From Flavobacterium hydrocarbonoxydans (GTDB lineage Bacteria; Bacteroidota; Bacteroidia; Flavobacteriales; Flavobacteriaceae), in the NCBI RefSeq assembly GCF_009789235.1, contig NZ_WSTB01000003.1, forward strand, positions 413,130 through 477,129: a stretch of 64,000 nucleotides of DNA, read 5' to 3'. The notes under the pieces were generated by a model. It was not told the DNA's origin. It saw nothing but the letters and a program-made list of their open reading frames with translations, and made no database searches. The position numbers were made by a program, and so were the translations under genes. Positions 43,984 to 53,576 of the stretch are shown here, piece by piece. Every line of letters starts with the position of its first letter. Within the stretch, counting starts at the first letter, position 1.

Positions 43984-44580
43984 TTAAGACTGTTTTTGTT
44001 TAAAATTTAAAATTTTAAGAATTTTAACAACTTCTTCTTTAGCATTTTTAAGATTAGTGTTATTAATTACAAAATTACTTCTGGAAATTCGTTTTTCATC
44101 ATTCCATTGCATTTGCATTCGGCTTAAAACATGCTCTCTGGTGGTATTGTCACGTTTTAAAACCCTATTTATCCTAACTTCTTCTGGGGCAGTAACAGTT
44201 ATAATTATGTCGCAGTCTTTATAACGACCGCTTTCAAATAAAATTGCAGCTTCATAAACCACATATTGGTGATCTTTATTTTGTGCTAACCATACATCAA
44301 AATCTTTTTTGACAGCTGGATGCACAATTGCATTTAGTTGTGTTAATTTATCTTTATCATTAAATACTATTTCGGCTAGTTTTCCTCTGTTTAAAATATC
44401 ATTTTCAAAAATTTCTGGTCCAAAAGTCGTTTTTATAGCCTCAATAATTTCTTTGGACTGCATCACTTTTTTAGCTTCGTCATCCGCAATGTAAACAGGT
44501 ACTCCAAACTCTTTAAAAAAATTAGCTATTGTCGATTTTCCACTTCCAATACCTCCTGTCAGACCTATTACTTTTATCAT
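43984..44580 (-). CDS. coaE: Dephospho-CoA kinase
   Basis: CoaE makes coenzyme A in the final step. The product has 198 residues. P-loop GLTGGIGSGKSTIANFF, then VPVYIADDEAKKVM and VVYEAAILFESG are typical. The start directly follows the stop of the glycosyltransferase (2-base gap), and the gene is on the same strand as the kinase pair. Together with coaBC at 49633 this window holds two steps of CoA synthesis. Confidence 0.95.
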   Translation of the reverse strand: MIKVIGLTGGIGSGKSTIANFFKEFGVPVYIADDEAKKVMQSKEIIEAIKTTFGPEIFENDILNRGKLAEIVFNDKDKLTQLNAIVHPAVKKDFDVWLAQNKDHQYVVYEAAILFESGRYKDCDIIITVTAPEEVRINRVLKRDNTTREHVLSRMQMQWNDEKRISRSNFVINNTNLKNAKEEVVKILKILNFKQKQS

Positions 44581-44581
44581 C

Positions 44582-45580
44582 TTATACTTTAAAAAACATA
44601 CGAGGAAAAGCCTCTTGTGGTTTTTTCTTTAAAAGAATAATTTTTACAAATGATTCTAAAAAACCCGTTCCGTAGCCATAAAATTGCTTCCAGACTGCGA
44701 TTACGGATAAATATCCAATTTTGATACTTTTATTCTGAATTGTTGATGTAAGAAAAATTATAACGAAATATACAAAATATAATTGTAATAATAGATCAAA
44801 ATTAAAAATTAACAGTATAAAGGCTAATAATAATCCTAAGATAAAAACGGTTGGAAAGAAAAAAGTAAGCTTATTATGTTCTGGATACCAACTATTTAAG
44901 ATTGGTCTTGCGATTCCAAATTTATGAACTTGTAGCGAAAATTTCTCCCAGTCAATTCTTCTTTTGTGATAAACATAAGCATTTGAAAACAATCTCGTTT
45001 CAAAACCTAAATTCCATAAACGAATGGATAAATCCGGATCTTCTCCGGGATGAATATTTCCAAATCCTTTTGAGGCTTCAAAGGCTTTTTTAGAAATTCC
45101 CATATTGAAACTTCTTGGCTGAAATTTGCCTATTTTCTCGGAACCACCGCGAATCCCACCTGTTGTTAAAAATGATGTCATCGCAAAATTGATGGCTTTC
45201 TGAATGTTAGAAAAACTATCTAATGCTTTATCCGGCCCACCAAAACAATCCACATACTCTTCATTCAAAGCTTTTCTGACTTCTGATAAATAATGAGGCG
45301 GAATGATACAATCAGAATCAAAAATGATAAAATAATCCCCCACTGCTTTTTGCATACCAAAATTTCTCGAATCTCCTGGTCCTGAATTGGGTTTAAAATA
45401 ATACGAAATATTCAATTTTCCCTGATAGGTCATGACCACATCTTTACAAGGAACCGAAGAACCATCTTCTACCAGAACAATTTCAAAAGCTTCATTAAAA
45501 TCAGATTTTGATAAACTTTCTAAAAGTTCATCAACTTCGTCTGGTCGATTATACACGGGTATAATTAGAGAAAAAATCAT
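44582..45580 (-). CDS. Family 2 glycosyltransferase
   Basis: The product has 332 residues. The N-terminal GT-A domain has LIIPVYNRPDEVDELLESL, LVEDGSS and IIFDSDCIIPP (DxD-like), then PGEDPDLSIRLWNLGF. Two or three hydrophobic helices at 235-290 anchor it in the membrane. Such enzymes build surface polysaccharide or glycolipids; donor and acceptor are unknown. It is probably co-transcribed with coaE. Confidence 0.92.
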   Translation of the reverse strand: MIFSLIIPVYNRPDEVDELLESLSKSDFNEAFEIVLVEDGSSVPCKDVVMTYQGKLNISYYFKPNSGPGDSRNFGMQKAVGDYFIIFDSDCIIPPHYLSEVRKALNEEYVDCFGGPDKALDSFSNIQKAINFAMTSFLTTGGIRGGSEKIGKFQPRSFNMGISKKAFEASKGFGNIHPGEDPDLSIRLWNLGFETRLFSNAYVYHKRRIDWEKFSLQVHKFGIARPILNSWYPEHNKLTFFFPTVFILGLLLAFILLIFNFDLLLQLYFVYFVIIFLTSTIQNKSIKIGYLSVIAVWKQFYGYGTGFLESFVKIILLKKKPQEAFPRMFFKV

Positions 45581-45651
45581 AATCGAATATGCGTATTAAG
45601 TGGCAATTATTTTTTATGTAAAAATTTTAACAAAGATATGTTATATTCATA

Positions 45652-45683
45652 AAAAAACCATCAACTTTTGATTGATGGTTTTA
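45652..45683 (-). terminator. Terminator after fabV
   Basis: AACCATCAA and TTGATGGTT pair around CTTTTGA; A-run and T-run lie on both sides. Confidence 0.75.
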
Positions 45684-45700
45684 ATAATATTTTGATGGTT

Positions 45701-46891
45701 TTACCTGATACTTTCGATACCCACTACCTCATTTGCTTCGGCATCATAATCTACTCCGTCGAATGCAAAACCGAATAGGTTTAAGAAGTCATTTTTGTAA
45801 CCTGCCAAATCTCCAATTGCCGGTAATGTTTCAGTAGTAGCCTCTTCCCAAAGTTTAGCCACTTTTGCCTGAACATCATCACGCATTTCCCAATCATCGA
45901 TTCTGATTCTTCCTTTTTCGTCAACAGGAACTTCAGCACCATTATACAATCTGTCCTGAAATAAACGTTGAATTTGCTCGATACATCCTTCATGAATACC
46001 TTCTTCTTTCATAATTTTATATAAAAGAGAAATGTATAATGGAATAACCGGAATTGCAGAACTTGCTTGTGTAACCAACGCTTTGTTTACAGAAACATAG
46101 GCTTTTCCACCTATCTCTTTAAGACTATCAGTTATGGTAAAAGCGGTTGCTTCCAGATGATCTTTTGCACGACCAATTGTACCTTTGCGGTAAACTGCTT
46201 CTGTCAATGATGGCCCGATATACGAATAAGCAACAGTTGTAGCTCCTTCTGCCAATAGTCCTTCCGCTTTTAAAGCATCCATCCACATTGCCCAGTCTTC
46301 TCCACCCATAACGGCAACAGTATTATCTATATCTTCATCGTTTGCTGGTGCAATAGAAACTTCTGAAACGTTTCCTGTATGAAAATCAACAGTTTTATTG
46401 GTGAATGTTTGTCCGATTGGCTTCAAAGTAGAACGGTGTAAAATTCCTGTGTTAGGATTTGTACGCACCGGCGAAGCCAAACTATAAATTACTAAATCAA
46501 CCTGACCTAAATCAGCTTTGATCAAGTCTAATGTTTCTCTTTTTATTTCGTTAGAAAAAGCATCTCCGTTGATACTTTTTGCGTACAAACCTGCTTTATG
46601 AGCTTCTTTTTCGAAAGCTGCAGAATTGTACCATCCTGGCGAAGCTGTTTTACCTTCTACTGGTGGTTTTTCGAAGAAAACTCCAATAGTAGCAGCATCA
46701 GAACCAAAAGCACTCGTGATTCTTGAAGCCAGTCCGAATCCTGTTGATGCTCCAATTACCAATACTTTTTTAGCGCCTGCAATAGCACCTTTTGATTTTA
46801 TATATGCTATTTGATTTTTTACGTTTTGTTCGCATCCTGTTGGATGAGATGTCAAACAAATAAATCCTCTCATTCTAGGTTCTATAATCAT
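45701..46891 (-). CDS. fabV: Trans-2-enoyl-ACP reductase FabV
   Basis: FabV reduces enoyl-ACP in the last step of each fatty-acid elongation cycle, with NADH. The product has 396 residues. The cofactor loop is IGASTGFGLASRI, and the active-site pattern Y-x8-K is YRKGTIGRAK; YSLASPVRTNPNTG is diagnostic. FabV is distinct from FabI and, in other bacteria, is insensitive to triclosan. It is a single gene with a TATTTTTG box at 46941-46948 upstream, lacking a clear partner element. Confidence 0.95.
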   Translation of the reverse strand: MIIEPRMRGFICLTSHPTGCEQNVKNQIAYIKSKGAIAGAKKVLVIGASTGFGLASRITSAFGSDAATIGVFFEKPPVEGKTASPGWYNSAAFEKEAHKAGLYAKSINGDAFSNEIKRETLDLIKADLGQVDLVIYSLASPVRTNPNTGILHRSTLKPIGQTFTNKTVDFHTGNVSEVSIAPANDEDIDNTVAVMGGEDWAMWMDALKAEGLLAEGATTVAYSYIGPSLTEAVYRKGTIGRAKDHLEATAFTITDSLKEIGGKAYVSVNKALVTQASSAIPVIPLYISLLYKIMKEEGIHEGCIEQIQRLFQDRLYNGAEVPVDEKGRIRIDDWEMRDDVQAKVAKLWEEATTETLPAIGDLAGYKNDFLNLFGFAFDGVDYDAEANEVVGIESIR

Positions 46892-46974
46892 CTTGTAATG
46901 TTTATGAAATTAATTGTGTTTTAGCTTTATTTTAATTTTTCAAAAATAGACATTTTATCTTTAAACTAAGTTTC

Positions 46975-48627
46975 TTAATTTAATAATTGTTTTGCATGGT
47001 TCAATGCCGAGTCTGATATATTGGCACCTGAGAGCATTTGCGCAATTTCAGTAATTCGTTCTTCCTGAGATAACAGTTTCAATTCTGATTGTGTGTCGTC
47101 ATCGATTGTAGATTTGAAAACCTTGAAATGTGATTCGCCTTTGGCCGCAATTTGTGGCAAATGCGTAATGGCAAAAATTTGCATCGTCTGACTCATCTCT
47201 TTCATGATTTCACCCATTCTAATAGCGATTTCTCCTGAAACTCCTGTATCAATTTCATCAAATATTAAAGTTGGCAATTTAGAATATTGTGCCAAAATTG
47301 CTTTGACAGCCAACATGATACGAGACATTTCTCCTCCAGAAGCTACTTTTTTCAACAATCCAAAATCAGTTCCTTTATTGGCAGAAAATAAAAATTGTAA
47401 TTCATCTTTTCCATTTTGAAAATACGTTTCTGATGGTAATAATTCCATATTAAAACGCACATTTGGCATTCCTAAAGTTTCTAAAATCGAAATTAATTTA
47501 TTTGATAAAACCGGAATTGCAGTATTTCTATTTTGATGAATTGTAGCCGAAAAAGCATCTAATTCTGCTGTTTTTTGTTCAATGGAAAGATTTAACGAAG
47601 CTATTTCTTCTTCGATATTTCCTAATTCTAAAACTGAATTTTCTAAATTAGTCTGAATCTGCAATAACTCATCAACCGTAGTTACCTGATGTTTTTTCTG
47701 CAAATTATAAATTAATTGCAATTTCTGACTGATAAATTCTAGTTGCGTTGGGTCGTTCAATAACTTTTCTGAACAATTTTGCAATTCTCTTGAAACATCA
47801 TCAAATTCAATAGCTACACTTGTAATTCTTTCAAACAACCCCTGATATTCTGTTGAAAATGGAGCAATTTTTTGTAACGCTGTTTTGATTTCATTCAGAT
47901 TATGAAAAACACCAAACTGCTCTTCATTGGCAATCGCCAAAGATTTATCGATAGATTCCTTGATAATTTCAACATTATTAAGTTTTTCAAAATCAGCTTC
48001 CAGTTCTTCCTGCTCACCAGATTTTAGCTTTGCTACAACTAATTCATTTAATAAAAAAGTATTGTATTCCTGCTCTTTTCCTGCATCACTTTGTTTTTTA
48101 AGCAACGCATTCAGTTTTGATTTCTCGGATTTGTATGTTTTTAAAAGCTTTTGATAGGATGAAATTACCTCTGCATTATTAGCAATCGCATCAATTATCT
48201 GAAACTGCACACCCTCATCAGACAATTCCTGAGTTTGCTGCTGCGAATGAATATCAATCAAAAAAACACTCAATTCTTGTAGTTCCTGAAGGTTTACAGG
48301 ACTATCGTTTATAAAAGCACGTGACTTTCCAGAGGGTAAAATTTCACGTCTGATAATGGTTTCATCTTCATAATCGAGATCATTAGCCTCAAAAAAAGCT
48401 TTCAGACTGTATTTAGAAATTTCAAACTGAGCCTCAATAACACATTTTTCTTCTTTATTTTTTAACGAAGTCAAATCGGCTCTTTTTCCTAAAACTAATC
48501 CTAAAGCGCCTAATATAATAGATTTACCTGCACCCGTTTCACCAGTAATAATAGAAAAACCTTTTGAAAAATCAATGGCTAATTTTTCAATCAGAGCATA
48601 GTTTTTAATTGACAACGAAGTAATCAT
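46975..48627 (-). CDS. recN: DNA repair protein RecN
   Basis: RecN is an SMC-like ATPase acting at double-strand breaks. The product has 550 residues. Walker A ITGETGAGKSIILGALGLVLG, a long coiled coil at about 150-370, the signature SGGEMSRIMLAVK and Walker B LIFDEIDTGVSG are all present. It lies 43 bases after the DUF4835 gene, in the same direction. Complete. Confidence 0.96.
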   Translation of the reverse strand: MITSLSIKNYALIEKLAIDFSKGFSIITGETGAGKSIILGALGLVLGKRADLTSLKNKEEKCVIEAQFEISKYSLKAFFEANDLDYEDETIIRREILPSGKSRAFINDSPVNLQELQELSVFLIDIHSQQQTQELSDEGVQFQIIDAIANNAEVISSYQKLLKTYKSEKSKLNALLKKQSDAGKEQEYNTFLLNELVVAKLKSGEQEELEADFEKLNNVEIIKESIDKSLAIANEEQFGVFHNLNEIKTALQKIAPFSTEYQGLFERITSVAIEFDDVSRELQNCSEKLLNDPTQLEFISQKLQLIYNLQKKHQVTTVDELLQIQTNLENSVLELGNIEEEIASLNLSIEQKTAELDAFSATIHQNRNTAIPVLSNKLISILETLGMPNVRFNMELLPSETYFQNGKDELQFLFSANKGTDFGLLKKVASGGEMSRIMLAVKAILAQYSKLPTLIFDEIDTGVSGEIAIRMGEIMKEMSQTMQIFAITHLPQIAAKGESHFKVFKSTIDDDTQSELKLLSQEERITEIAQMLSGANISDSALNHAKQLLN

Positions 48628-48670
48628 AGTAATAAATTGTAAATGAAGATTATGGAGACAATACTAAAAC

Positions 48671-49558
48671 TCAGAACTTAACCTGAGCCCATTTAGTAGC
48701 ATTTAATGGTGATACTCTATTTAAAACATCAGAAAGATCAGTAACCGGAATACTCGGTCCTCCTGAAAAAATAGAAACAATTTCGTCTGATTTTGCATCA
48801 AAGAAAACCCGGGTCAGAAAAGCATTTGGTTTTACTGAATTTAGTTTCCCTATTAATAACAGAGATGATTTAACTTTTTCTTTGGCACTTTTTAAATCCT
48901 GACTCATAACATCCAAACCCGCGTGATACCCATACATGGTCTGACGCAAATCAGCATACGTTGGTGACAAAATATCATTAATCAAAAAATACCTGTTCTG
49001 AAGTCCGTCAGCCTGGGTCCAGCCTCTTGAGCCGCCTTGCTGGGCAACATTTGTTATGTTTTGAGCTGTTTCGAAATAAGAATTTCCAGCACCATACTGA
49101 AACGTATCCGCATCTAATCCTAAAATCATATAACAGTAATAGGAAATCACAGAAACTAAATTCGACTCATAAACCGTTGGATTAAACAATAAGTTTTCAT
49201 ATTCAGTATATCTAAAACTAAAGTCTTTATCGTTAAAATTAAAAACCGGGGAAGAATACGATGAATTATAAATCAGTCTTGATGATTGTACCTGAATGGT
49301 CCCAGAAAACTGATCCGAAGTAGCTGTAGCTAGTGTGATATACATTGAACAATTGATGCGCTCATTTTGTTTAAGAGCCGTTCCTGTCCAATCTGTCTTG
49401 TTTATAAATTCAGACAAAGCTGTTTGTAAGGTTTTATAAACTTGCAGGTTGGGATTTGGTAATCGTTCTGTATTTATAGTAACTACACAATTTAACTGTT
49501 GTGCCTGTGCAAAGCCAAAAATTAAAAATACAAGAAAAGTAACTATTTTGTTTTTCAT
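48671..49558 (-). CDS. DUF4835 protein, PorD-like (type IX secretion)
   Basis: The product has 295 residues with signal peptide (FLIFGFAQAQ). Opening strand QLNCVVTINTERLPNPNLQV and YKTLQTALSEFINKTDWTG are typical of DUF4835 proteins, the family of PorD from Porphyromonas gingivalis, which is needed for type IX secretion. Its exact role is not known. It sits between coaBC and recN; this bamD-rpoZ-coaBC-porD-recN order appears to be one transcript. Confidence 0.72.
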   Translation of the reverse strand: MKNKIVTFLVFLIFGFAQAQQLNCVVTINTERLPNPNLQVYKTLQTALSEFINKTDWTGTALKQNERINCSMYITLATATSDQFSGTIQVQSSRLIYNSSYSSPVFNFNDKDFSFRYTEYENLLFNPTVYESNLVSVISYYCYMILGLDADTFQYGAGNSYFETAQNITNVAQQGGSRGWTQADGLQNRYFLINDILSPTYADLRQTMYGYHAGLDVMSQDLKSAKEKVKSSLLLIGKLNSVKPNAFLTRVFFDAKSDEIVSIFSGGPSIPVTDLSDVLNRVSPLNATKWAQVKF

Positions 49559-49632
49559 ATATGCTGAAGCTTTTTAGTAATCATATATGATATCGCCTGT
49601 AAGTTTATTGCTGTTTGTGAGCAACAAAAGTA

Positions 49633-50853
49633 TTATTTGGCGATTTCATAAAAATGCGATATCACTTTGTTTAAAATATCAACCGCAACTGATTCTTTTG
49701 TTTTCAATTCCATCGGTTCAACCTTAAAAGATTTGTCGATAAAAGTAACTTTATTCGTTGGTTTTTGAAAACCTGCACCTTTATCCTGCAATGAATTTAG
49801 AACAATCAAATCTAAGTTTTTTTTCTGAATTTTCAACTTAGCATTTTCAATTTCATTTTCAGTTTCCAGAGCAAAGCCAATTAAAAACTGATTTTTTTTA
49901 GCCACTCCTAAAGATAATAGAATATCTTTTGTCTTTTCGAGTTCAATCGAAAACTCATCCGGAGCTTTTTTAATTTTCTGAACAGCAACTACTTTTGGTT
50001 TATAATCCGCAACAGCAGCAGCAGCAATCGCAACATCTACACTTTCATAATACAAATGACAAGCATCATACATTTCCTGTGCCGAAACAACATTTATTAC
50101 CTCAATCGAACTGTTTTTTGTTTTAAAATGAGTTGGTCCAGAAACCAAAACAACCTGTGCTCCCAGATTTGCGGCTTCATTTGCAATATCAAACCCCATT
50201 TTTCCTGAAGAATGATTACCTATAAAACGTACCGGATCTATTGCTTCGTATGTAGGACCTGCAGTAATTAGTATTTTTTTTCCTTTAAGGGGTAATTTGC
50301 TTTCTAAATCAGCCTCCAGAAAAGCCACAATATTTTCAGGTTCTGCCATTCGGCCTTCGCCAGATAAACCGCTTGCTAATTCTCCGCTTTCAGCAGGAAT
50401 CATGATATTTCCATATTGATTTAAAGCTGTAAAACTAGCAATCGTCGAAGGATGTTTGTACATATCCAAATCCATTGCCGGTGCGAAATAAACAGGACAT
50501 TTTGCCGATAAATAAGTAGCTATAAGAAGATTATCGCAATTGCCATTTGTCATTTTAGACAAGGTATTAGCAGTTGCCGGAGCAATGACCATCAAATCAG
50601 CCCAAAGGCCAAGTTCGACATGGTTGTTCCATTGTGCATCAGCATCCTCTTCATTATAAAATGTAGAATATACAGGATTTTTTGACAAAGTCGATAACGT
50701 AAGTGGCGTTACAAAATCCTTAGAAGCAGGTGTCATGATCACTTGGACATGTGCACCTGCTTTGATAAAGAGTCGTACTAATGAAGCTGTTTTATAGGCT
50801 GCAATTCCACCAGAAACTCCCAGCAAAATTTTCTTCCCGTTTAAAACTGACAT
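49633..50853 (-). CDS. coaBC: Bifunctional phosphopantothenoylcysteine decarboxylase/ligase
   Basis: CoaBC condenses phosphopantothenate with cysteine and decarboxylates the product in CoA synthesis. The product has 406 residues. The flavin N-terminal half has GVSGGIAAYKTASLVRLF and APATANTLSKMTNGNCDNLL; the ligase half begins KGKKILITAGPTYEAIDPVRF and has AAVADYKPK. It follows the rpoZ-like gene after 9 bases. Confidence 0.95.
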   Translation of the reverse strand: MSVLNGKKILLGVSGGIAAYKTASLVRLFIKAGAHVQVIMTPASKDFVTPLTLSTLSKNPVYSTFYNEEDADAQWNNHVELGLWADLMVIAPATANTLSKMTNGNCDNLLIATYLSAKCPVYFAPAMDLDMYKHPSTIASFTALNQYGNIMIPAESGELASGLSGEGRMAEPENIVAFLEADLESKLPLKGKKILITAGPTYEAIDPVRFIGNHSSGKMGFDIANEAANLGAQVVLVSGPTHFKTKNSSIEVINVVSAQEMYDACHLYYESVDVAIAAAAVADYKPKVVAVQKIKKAPDEFSIELEKTKDILLSLGVAKKNQFLIGFALETENEIENAKLKIQKKNLDLIVLNSLQDKGAGFQKPTNKVTFIDKSFKVEPMELKTKESVAVDILNKVISHFYEIAK

Positions 50854-50862
50854 TGTACTATA

Positions 50863-51180
50863 TTATTTGTTTGAACCTCTGTGGTAAGTTTTACCATCTA
50901 ACCATTCCTGAACTGCTAAAGCATGTGGTTTTGGTAATTTTTCGTAAAATTTAGAAACTTCAATTTGTTCTTTATTTTCAAAAACTTCTTCAAGACTGTC
51001 ATTATAAGTAGCAAACTCTTCTAATTTTTCAGTTAATTCTTTTTTGATTTCAGAATTAATTTGATTTGCTCTTTTAGCCATAATGGTAATTGCCTCATAC
51101 ACATTTCCTGTTGGCTCTTCAATAACTGTTTTATTGTAAGTTATTGTATTAACAGGAGCATTCGTCTTTTTTAAATCCAT
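50863..51180 (-). CDS. rpoZ: RNA polymerase omega-like subunit
   Basis: The product has 105 residues. The core GNVYEAITIMAKRANQINSEIK corresponds to the omega/Rpb6 motif that wraps the beta-prime C-terminus. The rest differs from proteobacterial omega, as is usual in Bacteroidota. It lies 8 bases after bamD and 9 before coaBC. The omega-coaBC neighbourhood is conserved in many bacteria, which supports the call. Confidence 0.85.
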   Translation of the reverse strand: MDLKKTNAPVNTITYNKTVIEEPTGNVYEAITIMAKRANQINSEIKKELTEKLEEFATYNDSLEEVFENKEQIEVSKFYEKLPKPHALAVQEWLDGKTYHRGSNK

Positions 51181-51188
51181 GACTTTAT

Positions 51189-51983
51189 TTATTTAGTAAA
51201 TTTTTGTAAATCTGTTTCAACTCTAGCATTCATTTCGTCTGCTTGTTTTTTGTATTTTGTAGCACTATTGAACTTTATTAAGTTATTGTAGGCTACTTTG
51301 GCAACATTTAAACGCTCTTCCATTTTAGACTGCACACTATTGATTGCCAATTGGTATGCCGAATCGTATTTGTAAAACAAAGCGTCTTCTTTGAATGGTG
51401 TTCCCGGAAAATCAGCAATAAAATTATCAAAAGCAATCAATGCTGACTTATAATCTGAAATTGTATTGTAACCTTTTGCAACTTCATACGCTTTTTTCTC
51501 TAGCTTTCCGTTTAATTTTTGTACAGCTTCATTAGCCTGAGGGATATATTCTGAATTTGGGTACATATCAATAAATGCCTGTAATTTATCCAATGCTTTT
51601 ACTGTATCAACCTGATCTAAACTATAAACAGGAGCTAATTTTGAATAACTGTAAGCACCTAAAAAAGCAGCTTCCTGCACTTTTTCGCTACGTGGGTAAC
51701 CTGAAACAAAACTTTCGAATTGATATCCGGCTAAATAATATTGTTCTGTTTTATAATAAGACTGAGAGTACATATAAAACAACTTTTCAGCCTGAGGTTT
51801 TCCTCTGTAGGTAGGAGCTAATTGTTCAAAAAGTCTAATTGCCTTATTGTATTTCCCTGCTTCATACATTTTTGTAGCAATTTCAAACTTTGCTGCAACA
51901 TCTTCATTTTTTAAGGCTTTCTGGTAATCACTACAAGAACAAAAAAGGACAACTACAACTAATAGAGAAACTATTTTTTTCAT
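51189..51983 (-). CDS. bamD: Outer-membrane assembly lipoprotein BamD
   Basis: BamD is part of the machine that folds outer-membrane proteins. The product has 264 residues from MKKIVSLLVVVVLFCSCSDY, with lipobox FCSC. TPR-like repeats follow (YEAGKYNKAIRLFEQLAPTY, then the TEQYYLAGYQFESFV segment). A longer frame begins at 52034, but it starts at a hairpin next to the promoter and gives no signal peptide at its start. It is first in the bamD-rpoZ-coaBC operon. Confidence 0.94.
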   Translation of the reverse strand: MKKIVSLLVVVVLFCSCSDYQKALKNEDVAAKFEIATKMYEAGKYNKAIRLFEQLAPTYRGKPQAEKLFYMYSQSYYKTEQYYLAGYQFESFVSGYPRSEKVQEAAFLGAYSYSKLAPVYSLDQVDTVKALDKLQAFIDMYPNSEYIPQANEAVQKLNGKLEKKAYEVAKGYNTISDYKSALIAFDNFIADFPGTPFKEDALFYKYDSAYQLAINSVQSKMEERLNVAKVAYNNLIKFNSATKYKKQADEMNARVETDLQKFTK

Positions 51984-52033
51984 TTTATTACTTTTATTAT
52001 GATTCTTGCGACAATTGTGCCTAAGCAAAATCA

Positions 52034-52080
52034 CACCGAAGTTTCGGTGGCAAATTTAGTTATTAATTTAGCTACTACAA
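52034..52080 (-). promoter_or_regulatory. Promoter and 5' hairpin of bamD operon
   Basis: Minus strand TTG (52080-52078), a 19-base spacer and TAAATTTG (52058-52051). Immediately after it CACCGAA-N2-TTCGGTG (52034-52049) forms a hairpin at the expected 5' end of the message, which may protect it. Confidence 0.7.
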
Positions 52081-52120
52081 AATATTTTTTTTGTATAATA
52101 AAATACAGAGAATCTTGCTT

Positions 52121-53002
52121 TTATTTGATACTGTTTTTAACAAATTCATTTAATCTGTTTGCTAAGGAATCATCTACAGAAACCAATGGCAAACGAACTG
52201 TGTTATCAGCAATACCAAGGGCCTGAAAGACTTGTTTGATACCTGCCGGGTTCCCTTGTTCGAAAATCATATCGATACAATCTGATAATAAATATTGTGT
52301 TTTGAATGCTTCGTTTACTTTTCTGTTGAGTCCTAAACGGATCATTTCTGAAAATTCTTTTGGAAAACCTTGTCCAATTACGGAGATTACTCCTGCTCCA
52401 CCTGCCAAAACAATCGGCAAGGCAATCATATCATCACCGGAAATTACCAGAAAATCTTTTGGTGCATTTTTTATTAATTGTAATGCCTGAGCCATATCGC
52501 CAGCCGCTTCTTTTATGGCGACAACATTCTCAAAATCATTTGCTAAACGAATTACCGTTGACGGCAACATATTACTAGCCGTTCTGCCAGGAACATTATA
52601 TAAAATCACAGGTACTGGAGAAGCCTCTGCAATTGCTTTAAAATGCTGATAAATTCCTTCCTGAGTAGGTTTGTTATAATAGGGAGAAACCGAAAGTATG
52701 GCGTCGAATGCAGAAAAATCTCGTGTTTTTAATTCCTCAACTATTTGCATAGTATTATTACCTCCAACACCCAGAACCAAAGGCAATCTTCCTTTGTTAG
52801 TATCAACTATAGTCTTGATAACCAATTCTTTTTCATCTTGTGTTAAAGTCGCATTTTCAGCTGTTGTACCCATAACAACAAGATAATCAACACCTCCATC
52901 GACAGAAAAATTAACTATTCGCTGTAGGGCTTCAATATCAATGGAGAAATCTTTTTTAAATGGAGTGACAAGCGCAACACCAGTTCCTATTAATGATTGC
53001 AT
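52121..53002 (-). CDS. dapA: 4-hydroxy-tetrahydrodipicolinate synthase
   Basis: DapA condenses pyruvate and aspartate semialdehyde on the route to lysine and meso-diaminopimelate. The product has 293 residues. The Schiff-base lysine is in [10 protein letters not shown], the tyrosine and GRT motif in [11 protein letters not shown], and GTTAENATL is typical. It follows the unknown gene at 53017 after 14 bases. Confidence 0.96.
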   Translation of the reverse strand: MQSLIGTGVALVTPFKKDFSIDIEALQRIVNFSVDGGVDYLVVMGTTAENATLTQDEKELVIKTIVDTNKGRLPLVLGVGGNNTMQIVEELKTRDFSAFDAILSVSPYYNKPTQEGIYQHFKAIAEASPVPVILYNVPGRTASNMLPSTVIRLANDFENVVAIKEAAGDMAQALQLIKNAPKDFLVISGDDMIALPIVLAGGAGVISVIGQGFPKEFSEMIRLGLNRKVNEAFKTQYLLSDCIDMIFEQGNPAGIKQVFQALGIADNTVRLPLVSVDDSLANRLNEFVKNSIK

Positions 53003-53016
53003 ATTCTAATGTATAA

Positions 53017-53529
53017 TTATTTTATGTTTTTTAAATACCTAAACAATTCCGAAATGAAAAGTTTATAATTTTCTAAAGAAGTATTAATCATCCAGCGGTT
53101 AAAATGTTTATCAACTGAAGCAAATCCTACTTTAAATTTCGCTTTCGATTTCTGTGTCATCAACATCAAAATTGGCTTTTCGATATCATAATAACTAATC
53201 AAAAGATCAAATTCTGTTTCTATAAATTCATTTAGAAAAACTTCAGAAAACTGCCCTCTCCAACTCAATTGTTTTTTACTAAAAGTGGGCAACCTGTACT
53301 CTTTTTTCTTCTTTAATTTATCTCTGTACGCTACAATACTGATGTTTTCCGGATGAATACCATTCAAAACAAGAACTTCTTTTAATTTTTCTGAATGTCT
53401 AAAATCACTTTCATCAATCAGTAAACCAACAGTTTGTATCTTACTGGTAAAGACTTCGTTTTTTACTTTATGTAAATTTTTATTTAATGTTTTTTTTACA
53501 AAAAATTCCTTTATATAATTTAAAAACAT
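53017..53529 (-). CDS. Uncharacterised protein (DUF6913-like) upstream of dapA
   Basis: The product has 170 residues. Basic N-terminus (KTLNKNLHKVKNEVF) and then a Rossmann-like pattern (TVGLLIDESDFRHSEKLKEV, ISIVAYRD, DLLISYYDIEKPILML, KFKVGFASVD). No catalytic motif known to me. In flavobacteria such a gene commonly precedes dapA, which suggests a link to cell-wall or lysine synthesis, but the function is unknown. The divergent 5'-nucleotidase gene starts 47 bases away. Confidence 0.75.
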   Translation of the reverse strand: MFLNYIKEFFVKKTLNKNLHKVKNEVFTSKIQTVGLLIDESDFRHSEKLKEVLVLNGIHPENISIVAYRDKLKKKKEYRLPTFSKKQLSWRGQFSEVFLNEFIETEFDLLISYYDIEKPILMLMTQKSKAKFKVGFASVDKHFNRWMINTSLENYKLFISELFRYLKNIK

Positions 53530-53576
53530 AGTACTTTTACTAGATTACAAAATTAATTATTTAAGTCGCATTAAAG

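Noticed and set aside
51983..52034. Longer bamD start at 52034
   Set aside because: The extension begins in the promoter-proximal hairpin and would bury the lipoprotein signal peptide behind 17 polar residues.
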